Shown here: in pieces, positions 56,412 through 64,000 of the stretch
How positions within the stretch are numbered: the first letter of the stretch is position 1
How the letters are laid out: each line of letters begins with the position of its first letter
Assembly (NCBI RefSeq): GCF_900188315.1
Contig: NZ_LT897781.1
Location: forward strand, 372,001 to 436,000
Length of the DNA: 64,000 nucleotides
Direction of reading: 5' to 3'
DNA from: Marinobacter sp. es.042
GTDB taxonomy: Bacteria; Pseudomonadota; Gammaproteobacteria; Pseudomonadales; Oleiphilaceae
Made by a program: the position numbers and the translations under genes
The notes under the pieces: generated by a model
Databases searched by the model: none
What the model was told of the DNA's origin: nothing
What the model saw: the letters and a program-made list of their open reading frames with translations, nothing else

Positions 56412-57719
56412 TCAGGCTTTCAGGTACCTTTCCAGTTCTTCCCTGAAAGCGGCCTGAACACCCAGCCGCTTCAGCATCCAGTAATGACCGGCAATCATCC
56501 GGTCGATAAAGATGCTTTCCACCGGCGGCTTGAAGTAGTCGAGGTATTTGAACACGGTGCTGGTTTTCTCGGCCACGCGCTTGTGGATGTCGGCTTCTGC
56601 GAAGTTATAGGGCACCTCCCGATCCTCGAAGGGCACCACCAGAATGTCCCGCCACATAGCGTAGTAGGCTTCATCCACGGCTGGCTGGCTTCCGACACGC
56701 GCGCCCAGATCAATCAAATGACGGTCAAGCGCTTCATAGTCTTCCTCCAGGGCAGAGACCAGGGCGTTGCGGTAGGCGGCGATGATTTCCGGTTTCAGCT
56801 TCTTTACACAGCCGAAGTCGTACATCACGATGGAGCCATCAGGCCGGTAGGCGAAGTTGCCGGCGTGGGGATCGCCATGGATGCACTGGAAGCGGAAAAG
56901 CTGGTCCGCCATGAGCATGAAGATCCGGTGCCCTATCAGGTTAATGGTGTCCTGGTCGTACCGGTCTCTCGTAACCTTGCTGACGTGATCTCCCTCAACC
57001 AGTTCCATCGTCAGGACACGTCGGGTTGAGTGGCTCGTCGCCACGGATGGGATGAGCACCCAGGGCTGATCCTTGTGGAACTCCCGAAAGAGTTCGATAT
57101 TTCGTGCTTCGTTCTCGTAATCCAGCTCTTCTTTCAGTCGCTCCCGGATTTCGGCGAACAGCCGGTCGACCGACTCCTTGGGCATTTTCAGCAGGCCGCC
57201 CAATCTCAGTGCCATGCGCAGTTGCTTGAGATCTGAATCGCAGGATTCGTCCACGCCGGGGTACTGGATTTTCACAATGACATCGGTGCCATCGTGGAGT
57301 CGGGCGCGATGCACCTGGCCGATGGAAGCCGCGGCGTAGGGTGTCTCCTGCAGGTACTCGAAGAGCTCGGAGACCGGTTTGCCCAGTTCCGATTCGATCT
57401 GCCCCACAATGACCTCAAAAGGCATGGGTGGGGCTTCTTTCTGAAGCTTCTCGAGCGCGTCCGAGAATTCTTTGGGCAGAAAGTCCTGGGTCTGGGAAGC
57501 GATTTGCCCGACTTTCATGACCGCCCCTTTCAGCTCGCCCAGGGTATCGGCGATCTGGTCGGCCATGCGGGTATAGCTTTCGCTCTGGGCGCCCTCGTCA
57601 TTTTCTGAGCGGAACAGGCGGCGCGCACGCTGGCCGGCATATTGCCCTGCCACAGAGGCAGTCATGCCAGCGAGCTTGAAGAAGCGACCACGTCGGGAGG
57701 TTACCGGTTTCTTTGTCAT
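56412..57719 (-). CDS. UbiB/AarF/ABC1 kinase-like protein
   Basis: Atypical protein-kinase-like ATPase of the COQ8/UbiB family, linked to ubiquinone or lipid metabolism. From the ATG at 57719 (MTKKPVTSRRGRFFKL) it has 435 residues. Family hallmarks: KxGQ motif in LKGAVMKVGQIASQ, the Ala-rich loop in YAAASIGQVHRARL, the ATP-site Lys in VIVKIQYPGV, the catalytic HGDPHAGNFAYR and MYDFGCVKKL. Upstream in-frame codons overlap the FAH gene and are unlikely to be used. No C-terminal membrane helices are obvious, so it may be a soluble form. Confidence 0.88.
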   Translation of the reverse strand: MTKKPVTSRRGRFFKLAGMTASVAGQYAGQRARRLFRSENDEGAQSESYTRMADQIADTLGELKGAVMKVGQIASQTQDFLPKEFSDALEKLQKEAPPMPFEVIVGQIESELGKPVSELFEYLQETPYAAASIGQVHRARLHDGTDVIVKIQYPGVDESCDSDLKQLRMALRLGGLLKMPKESVDRLFAEIRERLKEELDYENEARNIELFREFHKDQPWVLIPSVATSHSTRRVLTMELVEGDHVSKVTRDRYDQDTINLIGHRIFMLMADQLFRFQCIHGDPHAGNFAYRPDGSIVMYDFGCVKKLKPEIIAAYRNALVSALEEDYEALDRHLIDLGARVGSQPAVDEAYYAMWRDILVVPFEDREVPYNFAEADIHKRVAEKTSTVFKYLDYFKPPVESIFIDRMIAGHYWMLKRLGVQAAFREELERYLKA

Positions 57720-57768
57720 AAACAGATGTACGCCTTTGACCGGATTTGGGTTTAGCCGGCCCTGCACG

Positions 57769-58431
57769 TTAAACCACTTTGGTCTCCACGAACAGCAGGT
57801 CTTCCAGTTCAAGTGACAGGGTCTGGCCAGAAATCAGCGGGCCCACGCCTTTTGGTGTTCCTGTCAGCACCACGTCGCCGGGCAGCAGCGTGAACTGGCT
57901 GCTGATGTGAGCGATCAGGGGAATAATGGGGTTGAGCATATCGCCGGTATCGCCGATTTGCTGGCGGTTGCCATCAATGTCCATTGTGAAGTGAATGGGA
58001 GCATCGGGAAACTTATCGGCCGCGACAAACGGCGAAAGCGGACAGGCACCATCGAACCCCTTCGCTCTCTCCCAGGGCTGGCCCTTTTCTTTGAGTTTGC
58101 CCTGCAGATCCCGCAGAGTCAGATCCAGTGCCAGACCGTAGCCCAGTATCGCGGATTCGGCGTCGCTGGCTGAAGCCCGGGTCAAGGGTCGACCGATCAG
58201 AACCGCCAGTTCGGTCTCGAAGTGAACCGCCCCCTGGTCCCTTGGAAAATCCAGGGGGCGGGTGATATGCACCGCCGAGGTTGCGGGTTTGATGAACAGT
58301 AGGGGTTCATCCGGCACCGGGTTATTGAGCTCCCGGGCATGCTCGGCGTAGTTGCGACCAATGCAGACGATTTTTCCCAGTGGCAGATGGATGGGTGTGC
58401 CATCCTTCCAGTGGTGTTGGTAATCCGGCAT
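57769..58431 (-). CDS. Fumarylacetoacetate hydrolase (FAH) family protein
   Basis: Small FAH-fold enzyme of 220 residues (YcgM/acylpyruvase or oxaloacetate-tautomerase type). It shows KIVCIGRNYAEHAREL at the N-terminus, the metal-binding HFETELAVLIG (Glu pair), a Lys in PWERAKGFDGACP and the closing GDVVLTGTPKGVGPL. The adjacent genes are Apt and UbiB-like, so context does not point to a substrate. Confidence 0.88.
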   Translation of the reverse strand: MPDYQHHWKDGTPIHLPLGKIVCIGRNYAEHARELNNPVPDEPLLFIKPATSAVHITRPLDFPRDQGAVHFETELAVLIGRPLTRASASDAESAILGYGLALDLTLRDLQGKLKEKGQPWERAKGFDGACPLSPFVAADKFPDAPIHFTMDIDGNRQQIGDTGDMLNPIIPLIAHISSQFTLLPGDVVLTGTPKGVGPLISGQTLSLELEDLLFVETKVV

Positions 58432-58454
58432 GGTCGCCTCCTGATTGCTGTCGA

Positions 58455-58997
58455 CTATTCCCCTTCAAACGAGCAAACAGTATAAACCTGAAGGCCTTCG
58501 TCCTGCAGCTTGCGGGAGCCGCCGAGATCGGGCAGATCAATCATGGCTGCCACTTCCACAATTTCCGCGCCAATCCTGCGGATCAGACGGGTCGCGGCGA
58601 GCATCGTGCCGCCAGTGGCAATCAGATCATCTACCAGAACCACGTTGTCGCCCGGCTTGAAAGCGTCCTTGTGTAGCTCCACGGAGGCGGTACCGTATTC
58701 AAGCTCGTAGTCCTCCACCAGCGTATCGAACGGCAGCTTGCCTTTCTTGCGTACCAGTACCAGGGAGGCGTTGAGCTCATAGGCCAGTGCCGAGCCAATG
58801 ATAAAGCCGCGCGCATCCACCGCGGCCACGGCATCAATCTTGTGGCCGTGGTAGCGGTGTACGAAGGCATCAATCAGTTTCCGGAAGGCAGTCTTGTCCT
58901 GCAGTACCGTGGTTATATCGCGAAAGGCCACGCCCGGCTTTGGCCAGTCTGGGACCGTGCGAATGGCCTTTTTGATGCTTTCAGAAAAATAATCCAT
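58455..58997 (-). CDS. apt: Adenine phosphoribosyltransferase
   Basis: Salvage of adenine to AMP with PRPP. The 180-residue product has [47 protein letters not shown], the [16 protein letters not shown] loop and the PRPP-binding motif [21 protein letters not shown]. Length fits the family. It lies 30 bp downstream of the purine permease gene on the same strand, so uptake and salvage are likely co-expressed. Confidence 0.96.
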   Translation of the reverse strand: MDYFSESIKKAIRTVPDWPKPGVAFRDITTVLQDKTAFRKLIDAFVHRYHGHKIDAVAAVDARGFIIGSALAYELNASLVLVRKKGKLPFDTLVEDYELEYGTASVELHKDAFKPGDNVVLVDDLIATGGTMLAATRLIRRIGAEIVEVAAMIDLPDLGGSRKLQDEGLQVYTVCSFEGE

Positions 58998-59027
58998 AAA
59001 CGTTCCGGTTAATGCCCTGGAGGCGGA

Positions 59028-60323
59028 TCAGGCCGCATCCAGGAAAATGAATTTCAGAACAAACACAACCGCAATGATAACAACACTGGCGTTCAGATCT
59101 GCCCAGCGGCCACTGAGTGCCTTCAGGATGGCATAGGTAATGAATCCCAGCGCGATGCCGTTGGCAATGGAAAAGGTCAAAGGCATCATCAGTGCGGTGA
59201 CCACAGCCGGGGCTGCGTCAGTGACATCGTCCCAATCAATCAGTTTGAGGCCGCTGGCCATGAGAACCGCCACATAAAGCAGTGCCGGGGCGGTGGCGTA
59301 GGCGGGGATGATGCTGGCGATTGGTGATAGCAGCAGACACGCTAGGAACAGTGCGGCAACAACCACAGCGGTCAGGCCGGTTCGGCCGCCGGCGGATATG
59401 CCCGCGGTGGATTCGATGTAGCTGGTGGTGGTTGAGGTACCGAGGGCGGCACCGGACATGGTCGCAACCGAGTCCGACATCAGGGCCCGGCCGAGGCGCG
59501 GCAGTTTGCCGTCTTTGTCGAGCAGGCCGCCGCGCTGTGCGGCGCCGATCAGGGTGCCGGATGTATCAAACAGATCCACGAACAGAAACGCAAAGATCAC
59601 GCTGATCATGCCGATATTCAGGGCGCCCGCCAGGTCCAGCTGCATGAACGTCGGCGCTATGCTCGGGGGTGCTGAAACCAGACCATTGTACTCCACCATT
59701 CCCAGTGCCATGGCAACGCCGGTAACCGCAATAATACCAATCATGACCGCGCCGGTTACCTGGCGGAAGGACAGTGCGCAAATCAGCACGAAGCCGCCGA
59801 AAAACAACAGGCTCTCCGCAACCTTCACTTCGCCCAGGCCCACAAGCGTGGCCGGGTGATCCACAACAATGCCAGCATTCTTCAGGGCGATCAGGGCCAG
59901 GAAAAAGCCGATGCCCGCAGAGATGCCGAACCGCAGGGACATGGGAATGCTGTTTATGATCCATTCCCGCACCTTGAAGATGCTCAGCAGGAAGAACAGG
60001 AAGCCGGAAATGAAGACCGCTCCGAGCGCTATCTGCCAGCTGTAGCCCATGCTGCCGACGACCGTGAAAGAGAAAAAGGCGTTGAGCCCCATGCCTGGTG
60101 CCATGGCGATCGGGTAATTGGCCCATAGCCCCATAATCAAGGTGCCGATCACGGCTGCAAGGCAGGTAGCAACAAAGACAGCCCCGAAATCCATGCCGGT
60201 CGATGACAGGATGCTCGGGTTGACCACGATGATGTACGCCATGGTCAGGAAGGTGGTAATGCCCGCAACCACTTCTTTACGAACAGTGGTGCCGTGGGCC
60301 TGGAGTTGGAACAGTCGTTCAAG
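59028..60323 (-). CDS. NCS2/AzgA-type purine permease
   Basis: Proton-coupled purine base importer of the AzgA-like group, 431 residues, about twelve to fourteen membrane helices. Signatures include GITTFLTMAYIIVVNPSILSS, the MAPGMGLNAFFSF motif, DLFDTSGTLIGAAQRGGLLD and the TTTSYIESTAGISAGGRTGLTAV block. The start at 60323 (MLERLFQLQ) is preferred over a GTG at 60344. Being next to apt suggests adenine, though hypoxanthine/guanine are alternatives. Confidence 0.9.
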   Translation of the reverse strand, partial: LERLFQLQAHGTTVRKEVVAGITTFLTMAYIIVVNPSILSSTGMDFGAVFVATCLAAVIGTLIMGLWANYPIAMAPGMGLNAFFSFTVVGSMGYSWQIALGAVFISGFLFFLLSIFKVREWIINSIPMSLRFGISAGIGFFLALIALKNAGIVVDHPATLVGLGEVKVAESLLFFGGFVLICALSFRQVTGAVMIGIIAVTGVAMALGMVEYNGLVSAPPSIAPTFMQLDLAGALNIGMISVIFAFLFVDLFDTSGTLIGAAQRGGLLDKDGKLPRLGRALMSDSVATMSGAALGTSTTTSYIESTAGISAGGRTGLTAVVVAALFLACLLLSPIASIIPAYATAPALLYVAVLMASGLKLIDWDDVTDAAPAVVTALMMPLTFSIANGIALGFITYAILKALSGRWADLNASVVIIAVVFVLKFIFLDAA

Positions 60324-60477
60324 CATGACGGGTGTCTGCCTCACAGGATGCTGAAAGTTTGTGTTTGGGGATCTGGTCTGGACGGAATTCTTGAATTGCG
60401 TGAAAAAACGGCAATATTACCGGCTCAGCCTCCTGAGGCCAAGGGATGATTGACACTTCGTCAAAGCGAATGAGGCG

Positions 60478-61095
60478 TTAGTTGCTGTGAGAGTCACGCT
60501 GGAGCCGGATATCGAAGCGGACCGCCAGCATCCGCACGATGACGATAAAAAGCAGGCCAACGGTCAGCGGCAGGACCTCGTTGTCGAGGAACCACTGGCA
60601 GACAAAATACAGCCAGCATCCGGCAAAGGAGATCGAGGCGTAGATCTGGTCTTTGCGAAAGATATACGGGACCTCGTTACAGAGGGTATCCCGCAGGGCG
60701 CCGCCAAAGGTGCCTGTCATCACTCCCAGCAGGGAAGCGACAAACCAGGAATGTCCCAGATCCAGGGCCAGTTGGGCGCCAAGGATGGAAAAAACGCCGA
60801 GCCCGATGGCGTCGGGGAACACAATTCTTGACTCCCGCAGCCGCTCTGCCTTTTTCCAATAACTGAAGACAACCGCCATGGCCAGAATCAGCATCGGTTG
60901 CTCTTCGTGCTTGATCCAGTAAAGAGGGTGGTTGTCCATGATCAGATCGCGCAGGGTGCCACCCCCGAGTGCCGTGATGAAGCCGATGGTAAATACGCCC
61001 ACAGGATCCATATTTTTGGAGCGCGCCACGATCATGCCGGAAATCGCAAACGCGACGATTCCAACCATTTCAAGCACGTAGATGATGTCGATCAT
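60478..61095 (-). CDS. TRIC/UPF0126 family membrane protein (YicG-like)
   Basis: Seven-helix membrane protein of 205 residues, related to trimeric intracellular cation channels. The two UPF0126 repeats are visible through their conserved GGxxRD motifs: ALGGGTLRDLIMDN near residue 45 and GTFGGALRDTLCNEVP near residue 130. Glycine or cation transport has been proposed for relatives. It stands alone; its start region abuts the divergent BLUF gene's promoter zone. Confidence 0.9.
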   Translation of the reverse strand: MIDIIYVLEMVGIVAFAISGMIVARSKNMDPVGVFTIGFITALGGGTLRDLIMDNHPLYWIKHEEQPMLILAMAVVFSYWKKAERLRESRIVFPDAIGLGVFSILGAQLALDLGHSWFVASLLGVMTGTFGGALRDTLCNEVPYIFRKDQIYASISFAGCWLYFVCQWFLDNEVLPLTVGLLFIVIVRMLAVRFDIRLQRDSHSN

Positions 61096-61288
61096 GGCGA
61101 GCCCCGAGATAGGCCAGGAGTGGCCGGATGCCTATAGTCAAAGCGCGCAGGATAGCGAAAAAGCGGATGGCTTTCACCTGAGGCCAGATAGGTGTTAGAA
61201 AGCGCGGGCCTCCGGACTGTGATCCATAGCGACAGTTCTGAACGTATCTTGCATTCAACTTACCTGTATCCTGTTGTACGGAGTTGCT

Positions 61289-61855
61289 ATGTCCTTGATG
61301 CGCCTGGCCTATGCCAGTGAAGCCACGTTTGAAGCCAAACCGGTGGAAAAGGGTGTTGAACCCCACGTTGCACGAATTCTGATGACCTCCCGTAAGAACA
61401 ATGCCAAAGACCAGTTGGTCGGTGGCCTCTACTACGGAAACGACCGGTTTTTCCAGTATCTGGAAGGTGAAGAGGACGCCGTCCGTCGCACGTATGACAG
61501 GATCCTGAAGGACGATCGCCACCGCAACATCGTCACCTTGATAGAGGAGCCCCTTAAGAGCCGAACGTTCAGTAACTGGTCCATGAAATACGTGCCGCTT
61601 TCGAGGGACGTTCGGGCATTTCTGGATGATCAGGGACTTGAATCCTTTGATCCGGCCGCGTTCACCTCTGAACAGTGTGAGAAAATGATCGAGCTCGTTC
61701 GCAACTCCAGCCAGGAACAGAATCTGGTGAATCGGGCAGATTCCGAGTCCGTCGGTGATGCGCCGCAGGTACTCTCCTCAGGAATGAAAACGGGCCTGAT
61801 TGTGGCCGGGGTGGTTCTGGTTGGCGCTCTGGTGATCGGCGGAACCATGCTCTGA
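61289..61855 (+). CDS. BLUF-domain blue-light sensor with C-terminal membrane anchor
   Basis: FAD-binding photoreceptor of 188 residues. The BLUF domain (residues 1-100) retains the key residues: Tyr8 (RLAYAS), Asn38 (SRKNN), Gln56 (FFQYLEGEED) and the closing WSMKY. After a linker there is one hydrophobic helix at the extreme C-terminus (about 165-187, TGLIVAGVVLVGALVIGGTML), so the sensor is probably tethered to the inner membrane. No output domain is fused and no light-signalling gene is adjacent, so the partner is unknown. ACGGAG precedes the ATG. Confidence 0.88.
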   Translation: MSLMRLAYASEATFEAKPVEKGVEPHVARILMTSRKNNAKDQLVGGLYYGNDRFFQYLEGEEDAVRRTYDRILKDDRHRNIVTLIEEPLKSRTFSNWSMKYVPLSRDVRAFLDDQGLESFDPAAFTSEQCEKMIELVRNSSQEQNLVNRADSESVGDAPQVLSSGMKTGLIVAGVVLVGALVIGGTML

Positions 61856-62001
61856 ATGGACTCGCTCTGAGAAATAAGCGCCGCTTATGCGTTTAGATAA
61901 AAGAACTTTATTTGCTTCATGATAAGACTCTGTTTAGCTTGACGGATAACAATCACAGGCGCCTGCCGCCTGGAATCCGATCAAACAAAAACGGAGCGCT
62001 C

Positions 62002-62982
62002 ATGAAAGCCATCCTCTGCAAGGAATATGGTCCGGCCGAGAAGCTGGTCATCGAAGAAGTCCCCAGTCCCGAAGTGAAAGGCCGCGGTGTCAAAGTGCGC
62101 GTTAAAGCCGCCGGCCTGAATTTTCCGGACACCCTCATCATCGAGAACAAATATCAGTTGAAGCCGAGCCTGCCTTTTTCTCCGGGTGGCGAAATGGCAG
62201 GTGAGGTTATCGAGGTTGGCGATAAGGTAACCCGCTTCAAGGTAGGCGACCGTGTGGCCGGGCTGACGGGTTATGGCGCCTTTGCTGAAGAAGTCATCGT
62301 GCCGGAGCAGAATCTTCTACCCGTCCCCGATGGCATGTCCGACGAGAAGGCTGCGGCCTTCACCATGGTTTATGGAACTTCCTATTACGCCCTTAAGCAG
62401 CGCGGCAACCTTCAGCCTGGCGAATCGCTTCTGGTTCTGGGCGCCAGCGGTGGCGTGGGCCTGGCAACGGTTGAGCTCGGCAAGGCCATGGGCGCGAAGG
62501 TTATTGCAGCCGCCAGTTCGGCTGAAAAGCTAGCGGTTGCCAAGGAAGCAGGCGCCGATGAGCTGATCAATTACGCCGAAGAGCCGCTCAAAGACGCGGT
62601 GAAGAAGCTCACTCACAGCAAAGGCGTGGATGTCATCTACGACCCCGTTGGCGGTGACTTCACCGAACAGGCCCTCCGCGCCATGGGCTGGAATGGCCGC
62701 CACCTGATCATCGGTTTCGCCGCCGGCGACATTCCAAGAATCCCGGCAAATTTGACTCTTCTGAAAGGTTGTTCCGTTGTTGGCGTATTCTGGGGCAGTT
62801 TCACACAACGCGAGCCGGAGGCCAGTGCCCAGAACATGATGGAACTGATGAAGCTCTATGCAGAGGGCAAGATTGATCCGAAGATCAGTGCTGTCTATGA
62901 CTTTGAGGATTACGCACAGGCCTTGGGGGCTTTGACCGAGCGCAAGGCGACTGGGAAGGTTGTGCTAAAGGTTGGCTCCTGA
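62002..62982 (+). CDS. NADPH:quinone oxidoreductase-like (zinc-independent MDR family)
   Basis: Medium-chain dehydrogenase/reductase of 326 residues. It starts MKAILCKEYGPAEKLVIEEV with GGAG upstream. Motifs: AAGLNFPDTLIIENKYQ, PGGEMAGEVIEVG, the Rossmann stretch LLVLGASGGVGLATVELGKAMGA and YDPVGGDFTEQALR. It lacks the zinc-binding Cys set, as quinone oxidoreductases do. The frame is open upstream to 61912, but the first credible ribosome binding site is at 61992. Actual substrate unknown. Confidence 0.88.
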   Translation: MKAILCKEYGPAEKLVIEEVPSPEVKGRGVKVRVKAAGLNFPDTLIIENKYQLKPSLPFSPGGEMAGEVIEVGDKVTRFKVGDRVAGLTGYGAFAEEVIVPEQNLLPVPDGMSDEKAAAFTMVYGTSYYALKQRGNLQPGESLLVLGASGGVGLATVELGKAMGAKVIAAASSAEKLAVAKEAGADELINYAEEPLKDAVKKLTHSKGVDVIYDPVGGDFTEQALRAMGWNGRHLIIGFAAGDIPRIPANLTLLKGCSVVGVFWGSFTQREPEASAQNMMELMKLYAEGKIDPKISAVYDFEDYAQALGALTERKATGKVVLKVGS

Positions 62983-63025
62983 GGCATCGGTCGCACTCTG
63001 CCCCTAACCTGCCAGACCCGGGGGT

Positions 63026-63135
63026 GGCAAGGATGGGTGGCCCCTCCCAAAAACCGCTACGAGCACATCCATGTGCGCTTGGCGTCGGCCATCCATGGCC
63101 GCCGACATTTTTGGGAGGGGCCACCCATCCTCGCC
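63026..63135 (-). repeat. Double-hairpin intergenic element, copy B (CANGGANG loops on minus strand)
   Basis: Arms 63026-63053 and 63108-63135 match at 27 of 28 positions around a 54-nt interior. On the minus strand both hairpins have CATGGATG loops (GGCCATGGATGGCC and GCACATGGATGTGC) joined through CAAGC. Interior and the CCCAAAAA/TTTTTGGG stem base are shared with copies A and C, while the outer arms are private. It lies 43 bp after the quinone oxidoreductase stop. Confidence 0.87.
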
Positions 63136-63169
63136 GTCCAACTTTGGAGAAATAGGCGAGGGGTTTTTT
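63129..63169 (+). terminator. Intrinsic terminator of the quinone oxidoreductase gene
   Basis: CCTCGCC (63129-63135) pairs exactly with GGCGAGG (63155-63161), with a small TCCA/TGGA hairpin in the loop, and is followed by GG and six T (63164-63169). The left half is the end of repeat copy B's right arm, so this stem and the repeat's outer stem are mutually exclusive. Confidence 0.7.
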
Positions 63170-63226
63170 AGGCATTAGCATGAATGAGTCGGGTGGCTTT
63201 TCACGCGATATCTAGACTGTGCGAAT

Positions 63227-63334
63227 GCATTGGTGGGGAACACCGCCCAAAAATGTAGAGGGCCAAGGATGGCCCGAAACAAGCGCACATGGATGTGCTC
63301 GTAGCGGTTTTTGGGCGGTGTTCCCCACCAATGC
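63227..63334 (+). repeat. Double-hairpin intergenic element, copy C (CANGGANG loops on plus strand)
   Basis: Arms 63227-63253 and 63308-63334 are perfect 27-bp inverted copies around a 54-nt interior. On the plus strand the hairpins are GGGCCAAGGATGGCCC and GCACATGGATGTGC, with loops CAAGGATG and CATGGATG, joined through CAAGC. It is in opposite orientation to copy B, 91 bp away, and lies 50 bp from the convergent acyl-CoA synthetase stop. Confidence 0.88.
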
Positions 63335-63384
63335 AGCCCTCAAAGCTTCAAGGCTAGGTCAGGACTAAAAGCCAAGCGAAAAAG

Positions 63385-64000
63385 TCAGAACCGGACCCCA
63401 CCTGTGTCAATCTCGGAAACCAGCTCCCGCGTCAGCAAGGTGTACCCGTCAGCCCCGGGGAGCCAGGCGTATACTTCCTCGCCGTCCCGAAGCGAATACC
63501 CGAGCTTCTGGATGTCCACCTTCCGGTACTTGAACGTCCCCGTTTTCTCGATGGCGTGGGTTACCCTTACGAATACCGGAACCGCATAGGTCGGCAGATT
63601 GTCCCTCAGATAGGCGAACAAACTGTTCACGTCGAACTCTCGGCCATTGCTGTGGGGAACCAGTGTCACCATGCCAGCCTTGCCGTTGGTGCCCGGAATC
63701 TCGACGCCGTAGACGATGGCTTCCTCGACCATTCCCGAGCCGTCGATGATGTTTTCCACTTCCGTCGTTGAGACATTCTCGCCCTTCCAACGGTAGGTAT
63801 CGCCCATACGGTCGACGAACTGCAGGTGGCCGCACCCTATTTCCTTCAGGACATCGCCAGTGTTGAACCAGGCGTCGCCTTTCTTGAAGGCGTTGCGGAG
63901 GATGGATTTTTCCGTGGCCTCTTTTTGGGTGTAGCCCTCGAACGACCATTTTTTGGTGATCTCGCCGATCAACAGGCCGGGCTCGCCTTTAGCCACTTCC
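63385..64000 (-). CDS. FATP/VLACS-type long-chain acyl-CoA synthetase, C-terminal part
   Basis: Only the last 205 or so residues are in the window; the gene continues beyond the right edge. The segment has the C-terminal adenylate-forming features: FNTGDVLKEIGCGHLQFVDRMGDTYRWKGENVSTTEVENII, which is the FATP/VLACS signature (DRxGDTxRWKGENVxTxEV), and the catalytic-lysine region IEKTGTFKYRKVDIQK. These enzymes activate long or very long-chain fatty acids or take them up by vectorial acylation. It converges on the quinone oxidoreductase gene across repeat copies B and C. Confidence 0.9.
   Translation of the reverse strand, partial: EVAKGEPGLLIGEITKKWSFEGYTQKEATEKSILRNAFKKGDAWFNTGDVLKEIGCGHLQFVDRMGDTYRWKGENVSTTEVENIIDGSGMVEEAIVYGVEIPGTNGKAGMVTLVPHSNGREFDVNSLFAYLRDNLPTYAVPVFVRVTHAIEKTGTFKYRKVDIQKLGYSLRDGEEVYAWLPGADGYTLLTRELVSEIDTGGVRF

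Overview
The window reads as a chromosomal segment of a marine, alkane-degrading gammaproteobacterium, most likely a Marinobacter or close relative. This is inferred from gene content, not from any search: an AlkB alkane hydroxylase with three canonical histidine boxes, an AlkK-type acyl-CoA ligase, a second (FATP/VLACS-type) acyl-CoA synthetase, acyl-CoA dehydrogenase, enoyl-CoA hydratase, FadH-type dienoyl-CoA reductase, and two complete Mrp cation/proton antiporter operons. No rRNA, tRNA, CRISPR array, insertion sequence or phage gene was recognised.

Layout. 1-2.4 kb: branched-chain amino-acid module (leucine dehydrogenase cut by the left edge, AzlCD exporter) with a LiuR-like palindrome between the divergent genes. 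2.4-10.9 kb: calcium-loop protein, DUF3750 protein, dodecin, FemAB-like acetyltransferase, a CpxRA-like two-component system, YigZ, a DUF4136 lipoprotein and YciH. 11-14.5 kb: DadA, acyl-CoA ligase, PpnP. 14.5-26.2 kb: two tandem paralogous Mrp operons on the minus strand, one with seven genes and one with six because A and B are fused. 26.6-35.6 kb: lipid and alkane catabolism (FadH, CNNM/CBS protein, a divergent AraC-type regulator next to an acyl-CoA dehydrogenase/enoyl-CoA hydratase pair, AlkB, and a small protein divergent from alkB). 35.7-40.4 kb: small lipoprotein, PhoX phosphatase behind a putative PHO box, an unusual chemoreceptor and a DUF4870-like membrane protein. 40.5-46.7 kb: iron-type operon (imelysin, di-heme DUF1111, imelysin, DUF1513, then an MFS carrier) behind a Fur-box-like site. 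46.9-58.4 kb: RlmJ, a frameshifted TRAP-type binding protein, EamA transporter, GIY-YIG protein, two alpha/beta hydrolases, OmpA lipoprotein, SerA divergent from D-2-hydroxyglutarate dehydrogenase plus a sirtuin, UbiB-like kinase and FAH-family hydrolase. 58.4-64 kb: purine permease/Apt, TRIC-like channel, membrane-anchored BLUF protein, quinone oxidoreductase and an acyl-CoA synthetase cut by the right edge.

The most striking non-genic signal is a family of four intergenic elements (3795-3903, 33722-33819, 63026-63135, 63227-63334), all between convergent gene ends. Each has long, near-perfect outer arms whose sequence is mostly or wholly private to that copy. The arms enclose a 52-54 nt interior with two small hairpins. 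Read on one strand, all eight hairpin loops fit CANGGANG, the loop consensus bound by CsrA/RsmA proteins. The two GGA cores are 20-21 nt apart in every copy and share a CAAGC linker. The stems covary between copies while the loops stay fixed, so this looks like a dispersed RNA (or single-stranded DNA) structural element, possibly a 3'UTR binding platform for RsmA.

Other points worth attention are the private arms of those repeats, the 7-C tract that breaks the TRAP-type gene, a sirtuin lacking most zinc cysteines, a 54-residue gene with a strong ribosome binding site, and a structured stretch upstream of the second Mrp operon.
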